A program made the position numbers and the translations under genes. Positions 43,369 to 51,241 of a stretch of 64,000 nucleotides of DNA are shown one piece after another (position 1 is the stretch's first letter; each line of letters begins with the position of its first letter). The notes below the pieces were generated by a model. It did no database searches. It was not told where the DNA came from and worked only from the letters and a program-made list of their open reading frames with translations. Source of the stretch: Leucobacter tardus. Lineage in GTDB: Bacteria > Actinomycetota > Actinomycetes > Actinomycetales > Microbacteriaceae. The DNA is taken from contig NZ_JAGFBF010000001.1 of the NCBI RefSeq assembly GCF_017583045.1, positions 248,001 to 312,000 of the forward strand, in the 5' to 3' direction.

Positions 43369-44030
43369 GTACCACCGCGATCAGTGCCGCACGCGCGGGT
43401 GTCTTGAAGCAGCGGATCAGGATCGTGGTCATGATCACGATCACCTGGAACGCAGTCGAGGCCGTCGTGGCGCTCACTGCCGGAGCCGCCGCGTCCTCCG
43501 CAGTGCTCATCGGATTCGGCCTGGATTCGCTCGTCGAGGTGCTCTCCGCTGCCGCGGTCGCGTGGCAGTTCTCTGCGCCCGACCCCGATCAGCGGGAGCG
43601 GACCGCTTTGCGATTGATCGCGGTGTCGTTCTTCGGTCTCGCCGCGTACGTCTCCGTCGACGCGATCCTGTCGCTCGCCGGACTTCGCGACCCCGAGCAC
43701 TCGCCGATCGGCATCGTCATCGCGGCTCTCAGCCTCGTCGTGATGCCGTTCCTCTCATGGTTCGAGCGGCGCACCGGGCGCGAACTCGGATCTGCATCGG
43801 CTGTCGCCGACTCGCAGCAGACGTTGATCTGCACGTACTTGTCCGCAGCGCTGCTGATCGGGCTGATGCTCAACAGCTGGCTGGGCTGGGCCTGGGCCGA
43901 CTCGATCGCGGCACTCACGATCTCCGGCTTCGCGGTCCGCGAGGGGGTCAGGGCCTGGCGGGGACGCGCGTGCTGCGTCGTCGTTCGACCGGGAGCGGAC
44001 TCAGCCGCTCACGTACACGACGGGTGTTGA
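43365..44030 (+). CDS. CDF-like cation transporter (Cd/Pb/Zn efflux)
   Basis: 221 residues with five or six membrane helices, GFGLDSLVEVLSAAAVAWQF as the metal-site helix and AWADSIAALTISGFAVREG later; both contain the DxxxD/DxxxA-type site of cation diffusion facilitators. The usual large cytosolic C-terminal domain is absent; instead the tail holds CC, HVH and a last Cys, which may bind metal. GTG start overlaps the cmtR stop, so cmtR is the expected regulator. Likely effluxes Cd or Pb. Confidence 0.88.
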   Translation: MSTTAISAARAGVLKQRIRIVVMITITWNAVEAVVALTAGAAASSAVLIGFGLDSLVEVLSAAAVAWQFSAPDPDQRERTALRLIAVSFFGLAAYVSVDAILSLAGLRDPEHSPIGIVIAALSLVVMPFLSWFERRTGRELGSASAVADSQQTLICTYLSAALLIGLMLNSWLGWAWADSIAALTISGFAVREGVRAWRGRACCVVVRPGADSAAHVHDGC

Positions 44031-44039
44031 AACCGGTGG

Positions 44040-44174
44040 TCAGTGGCTCTCGAACTGGATCGGCGACTCGCCCAGCGCGATCGTCGCCACCACCAGTCCG
44101 AGCGTCGCCACGGCAGCGCCGACGAAGACCACACCGTAGAACCAGGCGGCGAGAGTAAGAATCTTGTCGAACAC
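44040..44174 (-). CDS. 44-residue small membrane protein
   Basis: Short gene from GTG 44174 with AAAGG six bases upstream. The product starts VFDKILTLAAWFYGVVFVGA, continues with a second hydrophobic part (VATLGLVVATIALG) and ends ESPIQFESH. It converges on the CDF gene. No homology is recognised; the ribosome site and hydrophobic pattern are the only support. Confidence 0.5.
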   Translation of the reverse strand: MFDKILTLAAWFYGVVFVGAAVATLGLVVATIALGESPIQFESH

Positions 44175-44303
44175 GCGGAACCTTTCAGCAGACAACTCAG
44201 TGCTTCGAGTCTCCCATGACCTGCCGCTTCGTGAAAGTTGACGGTCGTGCGCACTGCAACAGGTATGGTGAACTCACATCGGCGATCACCGAGGAGGGTG
44301 CGC

Positions 44304-45170
44304 GTGGATCCGTCACCCGTGAGCACATCACCGACGCAGAATCCCTGGCAGCGGTTCTGGGATCGCGGCGGATGGTGGCGGGCGCTCCTCCTCGCCGCCG
44401 CGTACTACGGCGTGTATCAGCTCCTCTCGCTGCTGATCAATCACCTTCCCGGCGGACAGGCCGCTGCGGGTCTCGACACGAGCGACCCGCTCGGCCTGCT
44501 CATCGGCACCGCACTCCCGATCGCGCTCGGCGCCGCGGTGCTCATCGGATTCGCCGCGTCCGTCGGCTGGCTGCGCCCACTCTTCGGACCGCAGCCGCGT
44601 CGACAGCGCGGGTGGGTGTGGATCGGCATCGGCGTCGTGGTCGCGATCAACGCATCCGCACTGATCGCGCTCGACTTCGGTTCGGCGGGTGGCGCACTGG
44701 TCGCCACCTGGCTGTTGACGGGCCTCTGCATCGGTCTCGCGGAGGAACTGCTCACGCGGGGCGTCGTCGTCGAACTGATGCGCAGGGCCGGATACGGCGA
44801 GATCGCGATCGCGGTCGCCTCGGCCGGCATCTTCGCGGCGCTGCACAGCGGCAACCTCTTCACCACCGACCAGGGCGTCGCGACGACCGCGGCGCAGGTA
44901 GTGTACACGTTCGGGTTCGGTGTCATCATGTACCTCGCACTCCGGCTGACCGGTCGCCTGATCGTGCCGATCCTGCTGCATGCGTCGACGGACCCCATGA
45001 TTCTGCTGTTCTCGGAGCATCCGACGCAGGGGAACCCGCTCGAACTGCTCCCGATGCTCAGCACGCCGCTCATCGTGGCGACCGGCGGTCTGCTCCTCAT
45101 CGTGTTCGTGGTGAGCGAGCGGCGCGTCGGCGCTAGAGACGCTGCGAACGCCGACGAGCCTTGGCCGTGA
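44304..45170 (+). CDS. CPBP family intramembrane metalloprotease
   Basis: 288 residues from GTG 44304, chosen for the GAGGAGG six bases upstream. About eight membrane helices with the motifs LAEELLTRG, FAALHSGN and LLHASTD. In the last motif the usual final Asn is Asp. Family: intramembrane proteolysis. It is a single gene with its own ribosome site, overlapping the end of the surface-protein gene on the other strand by 38 bp. Confidence 0.85.
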   Translation: MDPSPVSTSPTQNPWQRFWDRGGWWRALLLAAAYYGVYQLLSLLINHLPGGQAAAGLDTSDPLGLLIGTALPIALGAAVLIGFAASVGWLRPLFGPQPRRQRGWVWIGIGVVVAINASALIALDFGSAGGALVATWLLTGLCIGLAEELLTRGVVVELMRRAGYGEIAIAVASAGIFAALHSGNLFTTDQGVATTAAQVVYTFGFGVIMYLALRLTGRLIVPILLHASTDPMILLFSEHPTQGNPLELLPMLSTPLIVATGGLLLIVFVVSERRVGARDAANADEPWP

Positions 45171-46677
45171 GCAAGGCCATCATCCCGAGAAGGATCGCCG
45201 CGGCTCCGGCGGTCATCAGCGCGACCGGTGCGCTCGCTGCGCCCGTCGCAGCCAATGCACCGGACTCAGACCCCGTGGGGGTCACCGAACCGTCTCCGCC
45301 AGGAGGCGGGGATGGGTTGGTGGGATCCTCCGAAGGAGGCGGAGGTTCCGGATCGTTCGGATCGGGGTCCGGATCCGGATCCTGGCCCGGGTCTTCCGTC
45401 ACGGTAAGCACGAATGAGCTCACCTCGGGGACTGCGCAGTCGACCGTGATGCGCTGCTGCTGCGGTGTCACGTCCACGCCCTCGCCCGTCTCGACGGTGA
45501 GGATGTACTCGCCGTTGGAAACCTCAGCGAACCCGTAGTCACCCGATGCACCAGTGGTGGTCGAGCGAGCGGGCACCGCATCGTCGGCCGGAGTGAGCGT
45601 GACGGGGACTCCACCGAGATCGACGTCCCCCGCGACCGTGCCGGTCACCGAGAACGTGCTCGTGACGGCGAGGTCGACACCTGCGACATCATCGCGAGCC
45701 ACCTCGACCGGGACTGCGGTCGACGTGGCTCCGGTCGGAAGCGTCGACGGGTCGACGCGTACCGAATACCCGGTGCCTCCGGCGACGACGGGGAACACGT
45801 ACGCACCCTGACCGTCCACGGGCGCCGTCGCCACCACCGCACCGGCGGCGTCGAGGAGTTGCACCGCGGCAGACCCGTCCAGAGCGCAATCCGCCGCGAC
45901 CGCACCGCCCACGGACTGCGCCCGGGTCGAGAACCATGTCTGGTACGAGGGGAACCCCGACTTCCACTCGGACGTGATGCTCAGTGTCTTCAGGGGAACG
46001 GTCGGCGAGAACCACGCGGACGCTCCCGCCGTGTCGCACAGGTCCTGGGAGGTCGGACAGCCGAGCTCTTCGAGAGCGACACCGGTCTCAGAGATCGTCG
46101 AGGTGGGGAGGGCGAACGCCTGACTCTGGTCGCACGAGGGGCCGCCGGCCTGCCCGCAATAGTTGAACGTCTCGACGAGACCCAGTTGCTCGCCGGAGAC
46201 CGGATTTCCGTCCGCGTCTGTCGCGGTCACCCCCAGGATCTCGGCGTCGACGTCCCCGAGACTGAACCCCCAGGTGCCGACCGGGCTCGGCGACGAGAAC
46301 GTGTACGTCGTGGTGGAGGGAGCTCCCGCCCGGTTTCCCGCGGGACGCACGCTGATGTATTCCTGATTGCGACTCGACCCGAACTCGGCACCGAACGATG
46401 TGGACTCGGGAAGCCACGTCGATCCTCCGCCCGGAATCATCGTTCCCGAGGCAAGAGTGTCCGTGGCGAACGTGACCTCGGGGAATCCCACCGGGAATTC
46501 CAAGTCTCCCGTGAACGCGCCACTCCCTCCGGAGATGCTCCAGTCCGGGTAGCCGTCCGACGGTGCAGCCTGAGCCGGTGCAACCTGGACGAGACCAGCA
46601 CTGACGATTGCGGCCGCGGCGCCGATCGTCAGGAGTCGTCTTCCGCTCTGTCGCGCCCTCAGCGTCATCGCCTCCAT
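45133..46677 (-). CDS. Cell-wall-anchored surface protein with LAXTG sorting signal
   Basis: About 514 residues. Secretion signal (RARQSGRRLLTIGAAAAIV, cleavage near AQA-APS), an N-terminal beta-rich region with several cysteines (FNYCGQAGGPSC, CPTSQDLC), then SD-repeat-like Cna_B/carboxypeptidase-regulatory-like beta domains (FSVTGTVAGDVDLGGVPVTL), a Pro/Asp-rich wall-spanning segment and the sorting signal LAATG, hydrophobic helix and RRRSQRL. LAxTG is the site of class E sortases in high-GC Actinobacteria. Start 46677 is preferred because TATGCT lies seven bases before it. No sortase gene is adjacent. Confidence 0.82.
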   Translation of the reverse strand: MEAMTLRARQSGRRLLTIGAAAAIVSAGLVQVAPAQAAPSDGYPDWSISGGSGAFTGDLEFPVGFPEVTFATDTLASGTMIPGGGSTWLPESTSFGAEFGSSRNQEYISVRPAGNRAGAPSTTTYTFSSPSPVGTWGFSLGDVDAEILGVTATDADGNPVSGEQLGLVETFNYCGQAGGPSCDQSQAFALPTSTISETGVALEELGCPTSQDLCDTAGASAWFSPTVPLKTLSITSEWKSGFPSYQTWFSTRAQSVGGAVAADCALDGSAAVQLLDAAGAVVATAPVDGQGAYVFPVVAGGTGYSVRVDPSTLPTGATSTAVPVEVARDDVAGVDLAVTSTFSVTGTVAGDVDLGGVPVTLTPADDAVPARSTTTGASGDYGFAEVSNGEYILTVETGEGVDVTPQQQRITVDCAVPEVSSFVLTVTEDPGQDPDPDPDPNDPEPPPPSEDPTNPSPPPGGDGSVTPTGSESGALAATGAASAPVALMTAGAAAILLGMMALLTAKARRRSQRL

Positions 46678-46772
46678 ACGCGGAAGCATACCCGCAGAAC
46701 TCAGCGACCGATCAGAAATTTCCCGCGGAGACCGCTGCCTCTCGGGCCATCATTGCACATCAGACCAATCTA

Positions 46773-46829
46773 TTGCCGCGCGATAAAAAGTGGATTATGC
46801 TCGCGGACAAAGTGATATATCAGTTTGTC
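46773..46829 (+). promoter_or_regulatory. Promoter and GntR/FadR-like operator of the aminotransferase operon
   Basis: TTGCCG at 46773-46778 and TATGCT at 46796-46801 (17 bp). Over the expected start site lies a nested palindrome at 46806-46829: TGATATATCA in the centre, flanked by one base and then GACAAA and TTTGTC. The whole 197-bp gap is AT-rich compared with its surroundings. Confidence 0.65.
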
Positions 46830-46886
46830 ATCCGCTGCGATGCCGAGCACGAGATCACATTCGCACCGTCGACGAAGAGGTGAATC

Positions 46887-48080
46887 ATGGAGCTTGCACA
46901 GAGACTCGACCGACTGGGGACCGAAACCGCGTTCGCGGTCGCCCAGGCCGCCGCGGCATGGACCGCTCAGGGAAACCGGGTGTACCCGTTCCACCTGGGC
47001 GACATCAACATTCCCACCGCTCCTCACATCATCGACGCGATGAACCGTGCGATCACCGACGGACGAACGGGCTACTGCCCCGGCCCGGGCATTCCGCCAC
47101 TGCGCGAAGCTCTCGCCGACGACATCGGCGCGCGTCGCGGCACATCGGTGAAGCCCGAGAACGTCGTCGTGATGACCGGTGGGAAGCCCGTCATCACCAA
47201 GTTCCTCCAGGCGGTCATGAACCCGGGTCAAGAGGTGCTCTACCCGAACCCCGGCTTCCCGATCTACGAGTCCCAGATCGAGTACCTCGGCGGCACCGCA
47301 GTGCCGTACCGCTACCTGCCGACGGACGCCGGCTTCGCGATCGACATCGAACAGATCCGGTCATCCATCACCCCGAACACCGTCGCGATCATCTACAACG
47401 ACCTGCAGAACCCGATCTCTGCAGAGTCCACCGAGGCGGAGCGCGAGGCGATCGCGCAGCTCGCCATCGAACACGATCTCTGGGTGCTCTCGGACGAGGC
47501 ATACTTCGAGACCCGTTACGAGGGCGAGTCGACCTCGATCACCTCGATCCCCGGCATGGCCGAGCGCACCGTGATCCTCTACACGTTCAGCAAGAAGTTC
47601 GCGATGACGGGTTCCCGTCTGGGCTGCGCCGTCGCACCGACCGAGGTCGCGCAGGTGCTGTCGACCCTCAACACGAATGACGAGTCGTGCACCACGCACT
47701 ACGTCCAGTGGGCGGGCATCGCAGCACTGCAGGGCACCCAGGAACCCGTCGCGCACATGCTCGACACCCTCCGCGAGCGCCGCGACGCCGCCTGCGAGAT
47801 CGTCAACACGATCTCCGGATTCCGCGTCGCGATCCCGCAGTCCACGTTCTACCTGTTCCCCGATGTCACCGAGGCCATGCAGCGCAAGGGGTACACCGAG
47901 GTCGGCGCGTTCGCGGCGGATGCCCTGCACGAGACGGGCGTCTCGTTCTGCACCCGGGAGCACTTCGGGCGCAGCCAGCCGGGTGAAGACCGCCGGTACA
48001 TCAGGCTCGCCTACTCCGGCATCGACCTCACCGACATCCGCGAGGGCCTCGGCACGCTGCGCGACTGGGTCAACGCATGA
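46887..48080 (+). CDS. Class I/II PLP-dependent aminotransferase
   Basis: 397 residues. Typical subgroup I aminotransferase: RVYPFHLGDINIP, then TGGKPVITKFLQAV, cofactor Asn/Asp/Tyr in YNDLQNPISA and LSDEAYFE, PLP-lysine in YTFSKKFAMTGSRLG, and the carboxylate-binding Arg in RYIRLAYSG. GAAGAGG precedes the ATG. It is coupled by a 4-bp overlap to a 2-hydroxyacid dehydrogenase, suggesting a path from amino acid via 2-oxo acid to 2-hydroxy acid, or the reverse. Substrate unknown. Confidence 0.9.
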   Translation: MELAQRLDRLGTETAFAVAQAAAAWTAQGNRVYPFHLGDINIPTAPHIIDAMNRAITDGRTGYCPGPGIPPLREALADDIGARRGTSVKPENVVVMTGGKPVITKFLQAVMNPGQEVLYPNPGFPIYESQIEYLGGTAVPYRYLPTDAGFAIDIEQIRSSITPNTVAIIYNDLQNPISAESTEAEREAIAQLAIEHDLWVLSDEAYFETRYEGESTSITSIPGMAERTVILYTFSKKFAMTGSRLGCAVAPTEVAQVLSTLNTNDESCTTHYVQWAGIAALQGTQEPVAHMLDTLRERRDAACEIVNTISGFRVAIPQSTFYLFPDVTEAMQRKGYTEVGAFAADALHETGVSFCTREHFGRSQPGEDRRYIRLAYSGIDLTDIREGLGTLRDWVNA

Positions 48081-49039
48081 GCCGCGTGGTCGTCACCGGA
48101 CGGATCCCGGATGCCGCGATCGAGAAGCTCCGCGCCGAACACGATGTCGACGCCTGGTCGGAGTCCGACTCGATCAGCCGCTCAGAACTGCTGAGTCGTG
48201 TTGCGGGAGCCGACGCCATCGTCACCCTCCTCACCGAGCAGGTGGACGCCGAACTGCTCGATGCCGCGGGTCCGCAGCTGAAAGTGGTGGCGAACGTGGC
48301 GGTGGGCTACGACAACGTCGACGTCGCGGCGTGCACCGCGCGCGGGGTCATCGCGACCAACACCCCCGGCGTCCTGACGGAGGCCACCGCGGACATCGCG
48401 TTCTCCCTCATCCTCATGGCGACGCGTCGTCTCGGCGAGGGCGAACGACTGGTCCGCTCGGGCGAGGCCTGGAAGTGGGGCATGTTCTTCCTGCTCGGCA
48501 GCGGTCTGCAGGGGAAGACGCTCGGCGTCGTCGGCATGGGCGGCATCGGGCAGGCCACCGCTCGCCGCGCGCGTGCGTTCGGCATGGAGATCGTCTATCA
48601 ATCACGGAGCGAGATCGATCCCGCGATCGCGGACGAGCTGGAGGCTCGACGTGTGGATCTCGACGAGTTGCTCGCGGTATCGGACGTGGTGTCGGTGCAC
48701 TGCCCGTTCACCCCGGACACGCATCATCTCTTCGGCGCAGCGGAGTTCGCCGCGATGAAGGACTCGGCCACTCTCGTCAACACTGCGCGCGGACCGATCG
48801 TGGACGAGGCTGCGCTCGCGGTCGCCCTGCGCGACGGAACCATCGCCGGTGCGGGACTGGACGTCTACGAACGGGAGCCCCGCGTCGAGCCGGACCTGCT
48901 CGAGCTCGACAACGTCGTGCTGATCCCCCACCTCGGATCGGCGACGGTGGAAACGCGCACGGCAATGGCGGTTCTCGCAGCGGAGAACGCGCTCGCGGTG
49001 CTCAGCGGCGAGACCCCGCCCACCCCGATCCGGGCCTGA
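48077..49039 (+). CDS. D-isomer 2-hydroxyacid dehydrogenase (glyoxylate reductase type)
   Basis: 320 residues. NAD-binding motif VVGMGGIGQATARRA, catalytic Arg in VNTARGPIVDE, Glu in LDVYEREPRVEP and His in LIPHLGSATVETR are complete; the N-terminal catalytic lobe has VANVAVGYDNVDV. Reduces glyoxylate, hydroxypyruvate or similar 2-oxo acids with NAD(P)H. Probably works with the coupled aminotransferase. Confidence 0.92.
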   Translation: MSRVVVTGRIPDAAIEKLRAEHDVDAWSESDSISRSELLSRVAGADAIVTLLTEQVDAELLDAAGPQLKVVANVAVGYDNVDVAACTARGVIATNTPGVLTEATADIAFSLILMATRRLGEGERLVRSGEAWKWGMFFLLGSGLQGKTLGVVGMGGIGQATARRARAFGMEIVYQSRSEIDPAIADELEARRVDLDELLAVSDVVSVHCPFTPDTHHLFGAAEFAAMKDSATLVNTARGPIVDEAALAVALRDGTIAGAGLDVYEREPRVEPDLLELDNVVLIPHLGSATVETRTAMAVLAAENALAVLSGETPPTPIRA

Positions 49040-49064
49040 AGCCGCGCGCGCCAGCACCGCCGAC

Positions 49065-49349
49065 TCAGAAGTCGTCGCTCGACTCCTTCGGGCCGTGTGC
49101 GTCGAGCCTGCGCAGATGCACGTGACGCGAGAGCCGGATCACGGGGCGGATCAAGAGCTGCACGCTCCCGGCGAGGAACAGCCAGGTGCCGATCGTTGTG
49201 GTCTGCTCGGAGAAGAAGAGCACGCTCCCGACGATGAACCAGATGGCGACCATGATGTCGTTGACGATGCTGAGCACCTCGTAGCGACCACGGAGGATGA
49301 GTTCTTCGTCACCGATGGTGAGTGTGAGGTCTGTTCCGCTGCGTTCCAC
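49065..49349 (-). CDS. YrhK domain membrane protein
   Basis: 94 residues. Soluble beta N-terminus (LTLTIGDEELILRGRYEVLS) then two membrane helices (NDIMVAIWFIVGSVLFF and WLFLAGSVQLLIRPVIRL), the YrhK-like pattern (PF14145). A basic end follows. Function unknown. It converges on the dehydrogenase gene with a 25-bp gap. Confidence 0.75.
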   Translation of the reverse strand: MERSGTDLTLTIGDEELILRGRYEVLSIVNDIMVAIWFIVGSVLFFSEQTTTIGTWLFLAGSVQLLIRPVIRLSRHVHLRRLDAHGPKESSDDF

Positions 49350-49419
49350 CCCTCCAGGTCTACCGGAGCGAGACCGAGAGTGCCACCACCCCGCCGCTGC
49401 CGCGCGCTAGCCTGAACGC

Positions 49420-50100
49420 ATGCCTTTCGCGTTCATTCGCTCCACCTCGCGACCGTACCTGGCCGCAGCGGAGTCGGCGGAGGCAGCGCCCGCGAATTCC
49501 GCTCACGCGATCGACGTACTTCGCGCCGACTTCGAGCGCTGGTCGCGTTGGGCGCTCGGGCTGCTCGGTTTCACGCTCGCAATCTCCGGATCCTTCGTCG
49601 CCATCGGCGTCGCCGAGACCGCGCGCCTCATGGGTGGTCCCCTGATGGGGATCGACCTCGTCGCAACGATGATCGCCGCCGGTGTCGCGCTCACGGGGAT
49701 CGCCGTGCTGGCGATGCTGTGGTGGTCCGGGCGCCGGCTCGCCTCGGCTGCGACCTGGTGGATGCGGTTTTCGTACGCTCAGGGACAGCTCCCGCGACGG
49801 GCTTTGGGGTGGCTGCACGCCCGAACGGTGAACTTCGAACCAAGGATTCTTCTGCGTCTCGTGACCGGAACACTCGCGCTGCTGCTGGCGATCGGCGGGA
49901 TCGCGCTCGCCATCCGCGACTTCGGCACCGCCGCGACACCCTACTCCTCCGCCGCGGCCATTGTCGGCGTGATCAGTGCGGTCTCCGGTGTCGGTCAGTT
50001 GGGAGGCGTGCTGCGGATCGTGTCGGGTGCCGCCGAGCAGGATCCACTGTGGGCGCGCATCCGGAAGCGTGCAGCTTCAGGGCAGCGGAGGTCGCGCTGA
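49420..50100 (+). CDS. Hypothetical membrane protein
   Basis: 226 residues, about four membrane helices (LLGFTLAISGSFVAIGVAE, ATMIAAGVALTGIAVLAML, LALLLAIGGIALAIRDFG, SAAAIVGVISAVSGVGQ) and basic loops. No family recognised. TAGCCT lies six bases before the ATG, indicating a leaderless transcript. Confidence 0.65.
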   Translation: MPFAFIRSTSRPYLAAAESAEAAPANSAHAIDVLRADFERWSRWALGLLGFTLAISGSFVAIGVAETARLMGGPLMGIDLVATMIAAGVALTGIAVLAMLWWSGRRLASAATWWMRFSYAQGQLPRRALGWLHARTVNFEPRILLRLVTGTLALLLAIGGIALAIRDFGTAATPYSSAAAIVGVISAVSGVGQLGGVLRIVSGAAEQDPLWARIRKRAASGQRRSR

Positions 50101-50170
50101 CATCGATGGCGCGTGCCAATAGCGCAAGGATACTCGCGTCACCGGTTCGTGAGATGTGATCGTGGATGCC

Positions 50171-50497
50171 ATGACCTCTGCGACACCCGCACGGGCGGCT
50201 CGTCGCCGGGATGCACCTCCACCGAGAACCGGCGGCTCCGAAGCGGAGGTGCTGCGCGGCTTCCTCGATTACCTGCGCCAATCGATCGCGCACAAAATAG
50301 AGACCGCACCCGAGCCGGCTGTACGCACGGCTCAGGTGCCGTCGGGAACCACACTGTTGGGACTGCTGAATCACCTCGCGCACGTTGAAGAGGCGAGCAC
50401 GCGATGGGCGCTCACGCACATGATCGAGGAGACCGGCCGCCACGCCGGCCACGCCGACATCCTCCGCGAGCTCATCGACGGAGCCACCGGTCGCTGA
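50171..50497 (+). pseudogene. DUF664/DinB-like protein with internal in-frame deletion
   Basis: 108 residues. The N-terminal half (GFLDYLRQSIAHKIE, LLGLLNHLAHVEE with the first metal His) and the C-terminal end (WALTHMIEETGRHAGHADI then LRELIDGATG) match a DUF664 DinB protein, but the 55-60 residues normally between them are missing; the junction is near 50385-50400. The metal-ligand helices remain, yet half of the four-helix bundle is gone, so it is probably a relic unless it was remodelled. Start uncertain: GTG 50156, GTG 50162 or ATG 50171. Confidence 0.7.
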
Positions 50498-50568
50498 CCC
50501 GCGAGACGTGAGGCGCGCGGCCGCGCGGTAGGGCGCGCGTTGTCGGGGGTGCCCCATAGCCTGTGAGG

Positions 50569-51204
50569 GTGCACCTGCTCCTTCTCTCACTCCACACCGG
50601 CGCCGTCGCCTCATTTCTCGACGCCTTGTTCGCCTCGACCGGGCGGGCTCTGCGCATCGGATACGTGACCGACGCGCAGGCCGCGTACGGCGACGCGCCC
50701 TTCGTGGCTGCGGAGTACGAGCGCATCCGCGCGCTCGGACACGAGGTGGAGCGCATCGAGTGCCGCACCCTCGCACCCGCTCAACTGGACGCACGACTCA
50801 CCGACCTCGACGCGATCTATGTCGCGGGCGGCAGCACCTTCGCCCTCCTCGAAGCGCTCAGGATCACGGGCAATGACGCCATCATCGTCTCTCACGTACG
50901 CGCCGGGTTGCCGTACATCGGCTGCAGTGCCGGGTCGATCATCACTGGGCCCGATGTCGCTCCGGCGTCCCTGATGGACGACCCCGCCGACGGTCCCCTA
51001 CTGACGGACACGACCGGCCTGGGCCTCATCAGCGCCACGGTCATCCCCCACGCCGACGGTCAGCTGCCCCCGTACCCGCCCGCACTCATCCAGAAGACGC
51101 TGTCACGGTTCGGAGACTCGCATGAGCTGCGACCGGTCCGAGACGACCAGGCACTGCTCATCCATGGCGGGCAACAGACCATCGTGGAGTCACTCGAGAC
51201 GTGA
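50569..51204 (+). CDS. Peptidase E family (S51) serine peptidase
   Basis: 211 residues. LLLLSLHTGAVASFLDAL, then AIYVAGGSTFALLEAL and the nucleophile elbow IGCSAGSIITGPD, with catalytic His in VIPHADGQ. Class I glutamine amidotransferase-like fold; peptidase E cleaves Asp-X dipeptides. Start 50569 is chosen because TAGCCT lies exactly six bases before this GTG; GTG 50563 would sit directly on the -10 box. Confidence 0.85.
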   Translation: MHLLLLSLHTGAVASFLDALFASTGRALRIGYVTDAQAAYGDAPFVAAEYERIRALGHEVERIECRTLAPAQLDARLTDLDAIYVAGGSTFALLEALRITGNDAIIVSHVRAGLPYIGCSAGSIITGPDVAPASLMDDPADGPLLTDTTGLGLISATVIPHADGQLPPYPPALIQKTLSRFGDSHELRPVRDDQALLIHGGQQTIVESLET

Positions 51205-51241
51205 TGCACCGGTACCGAGGCGCCGGAGGGGCGCGGGCGGC

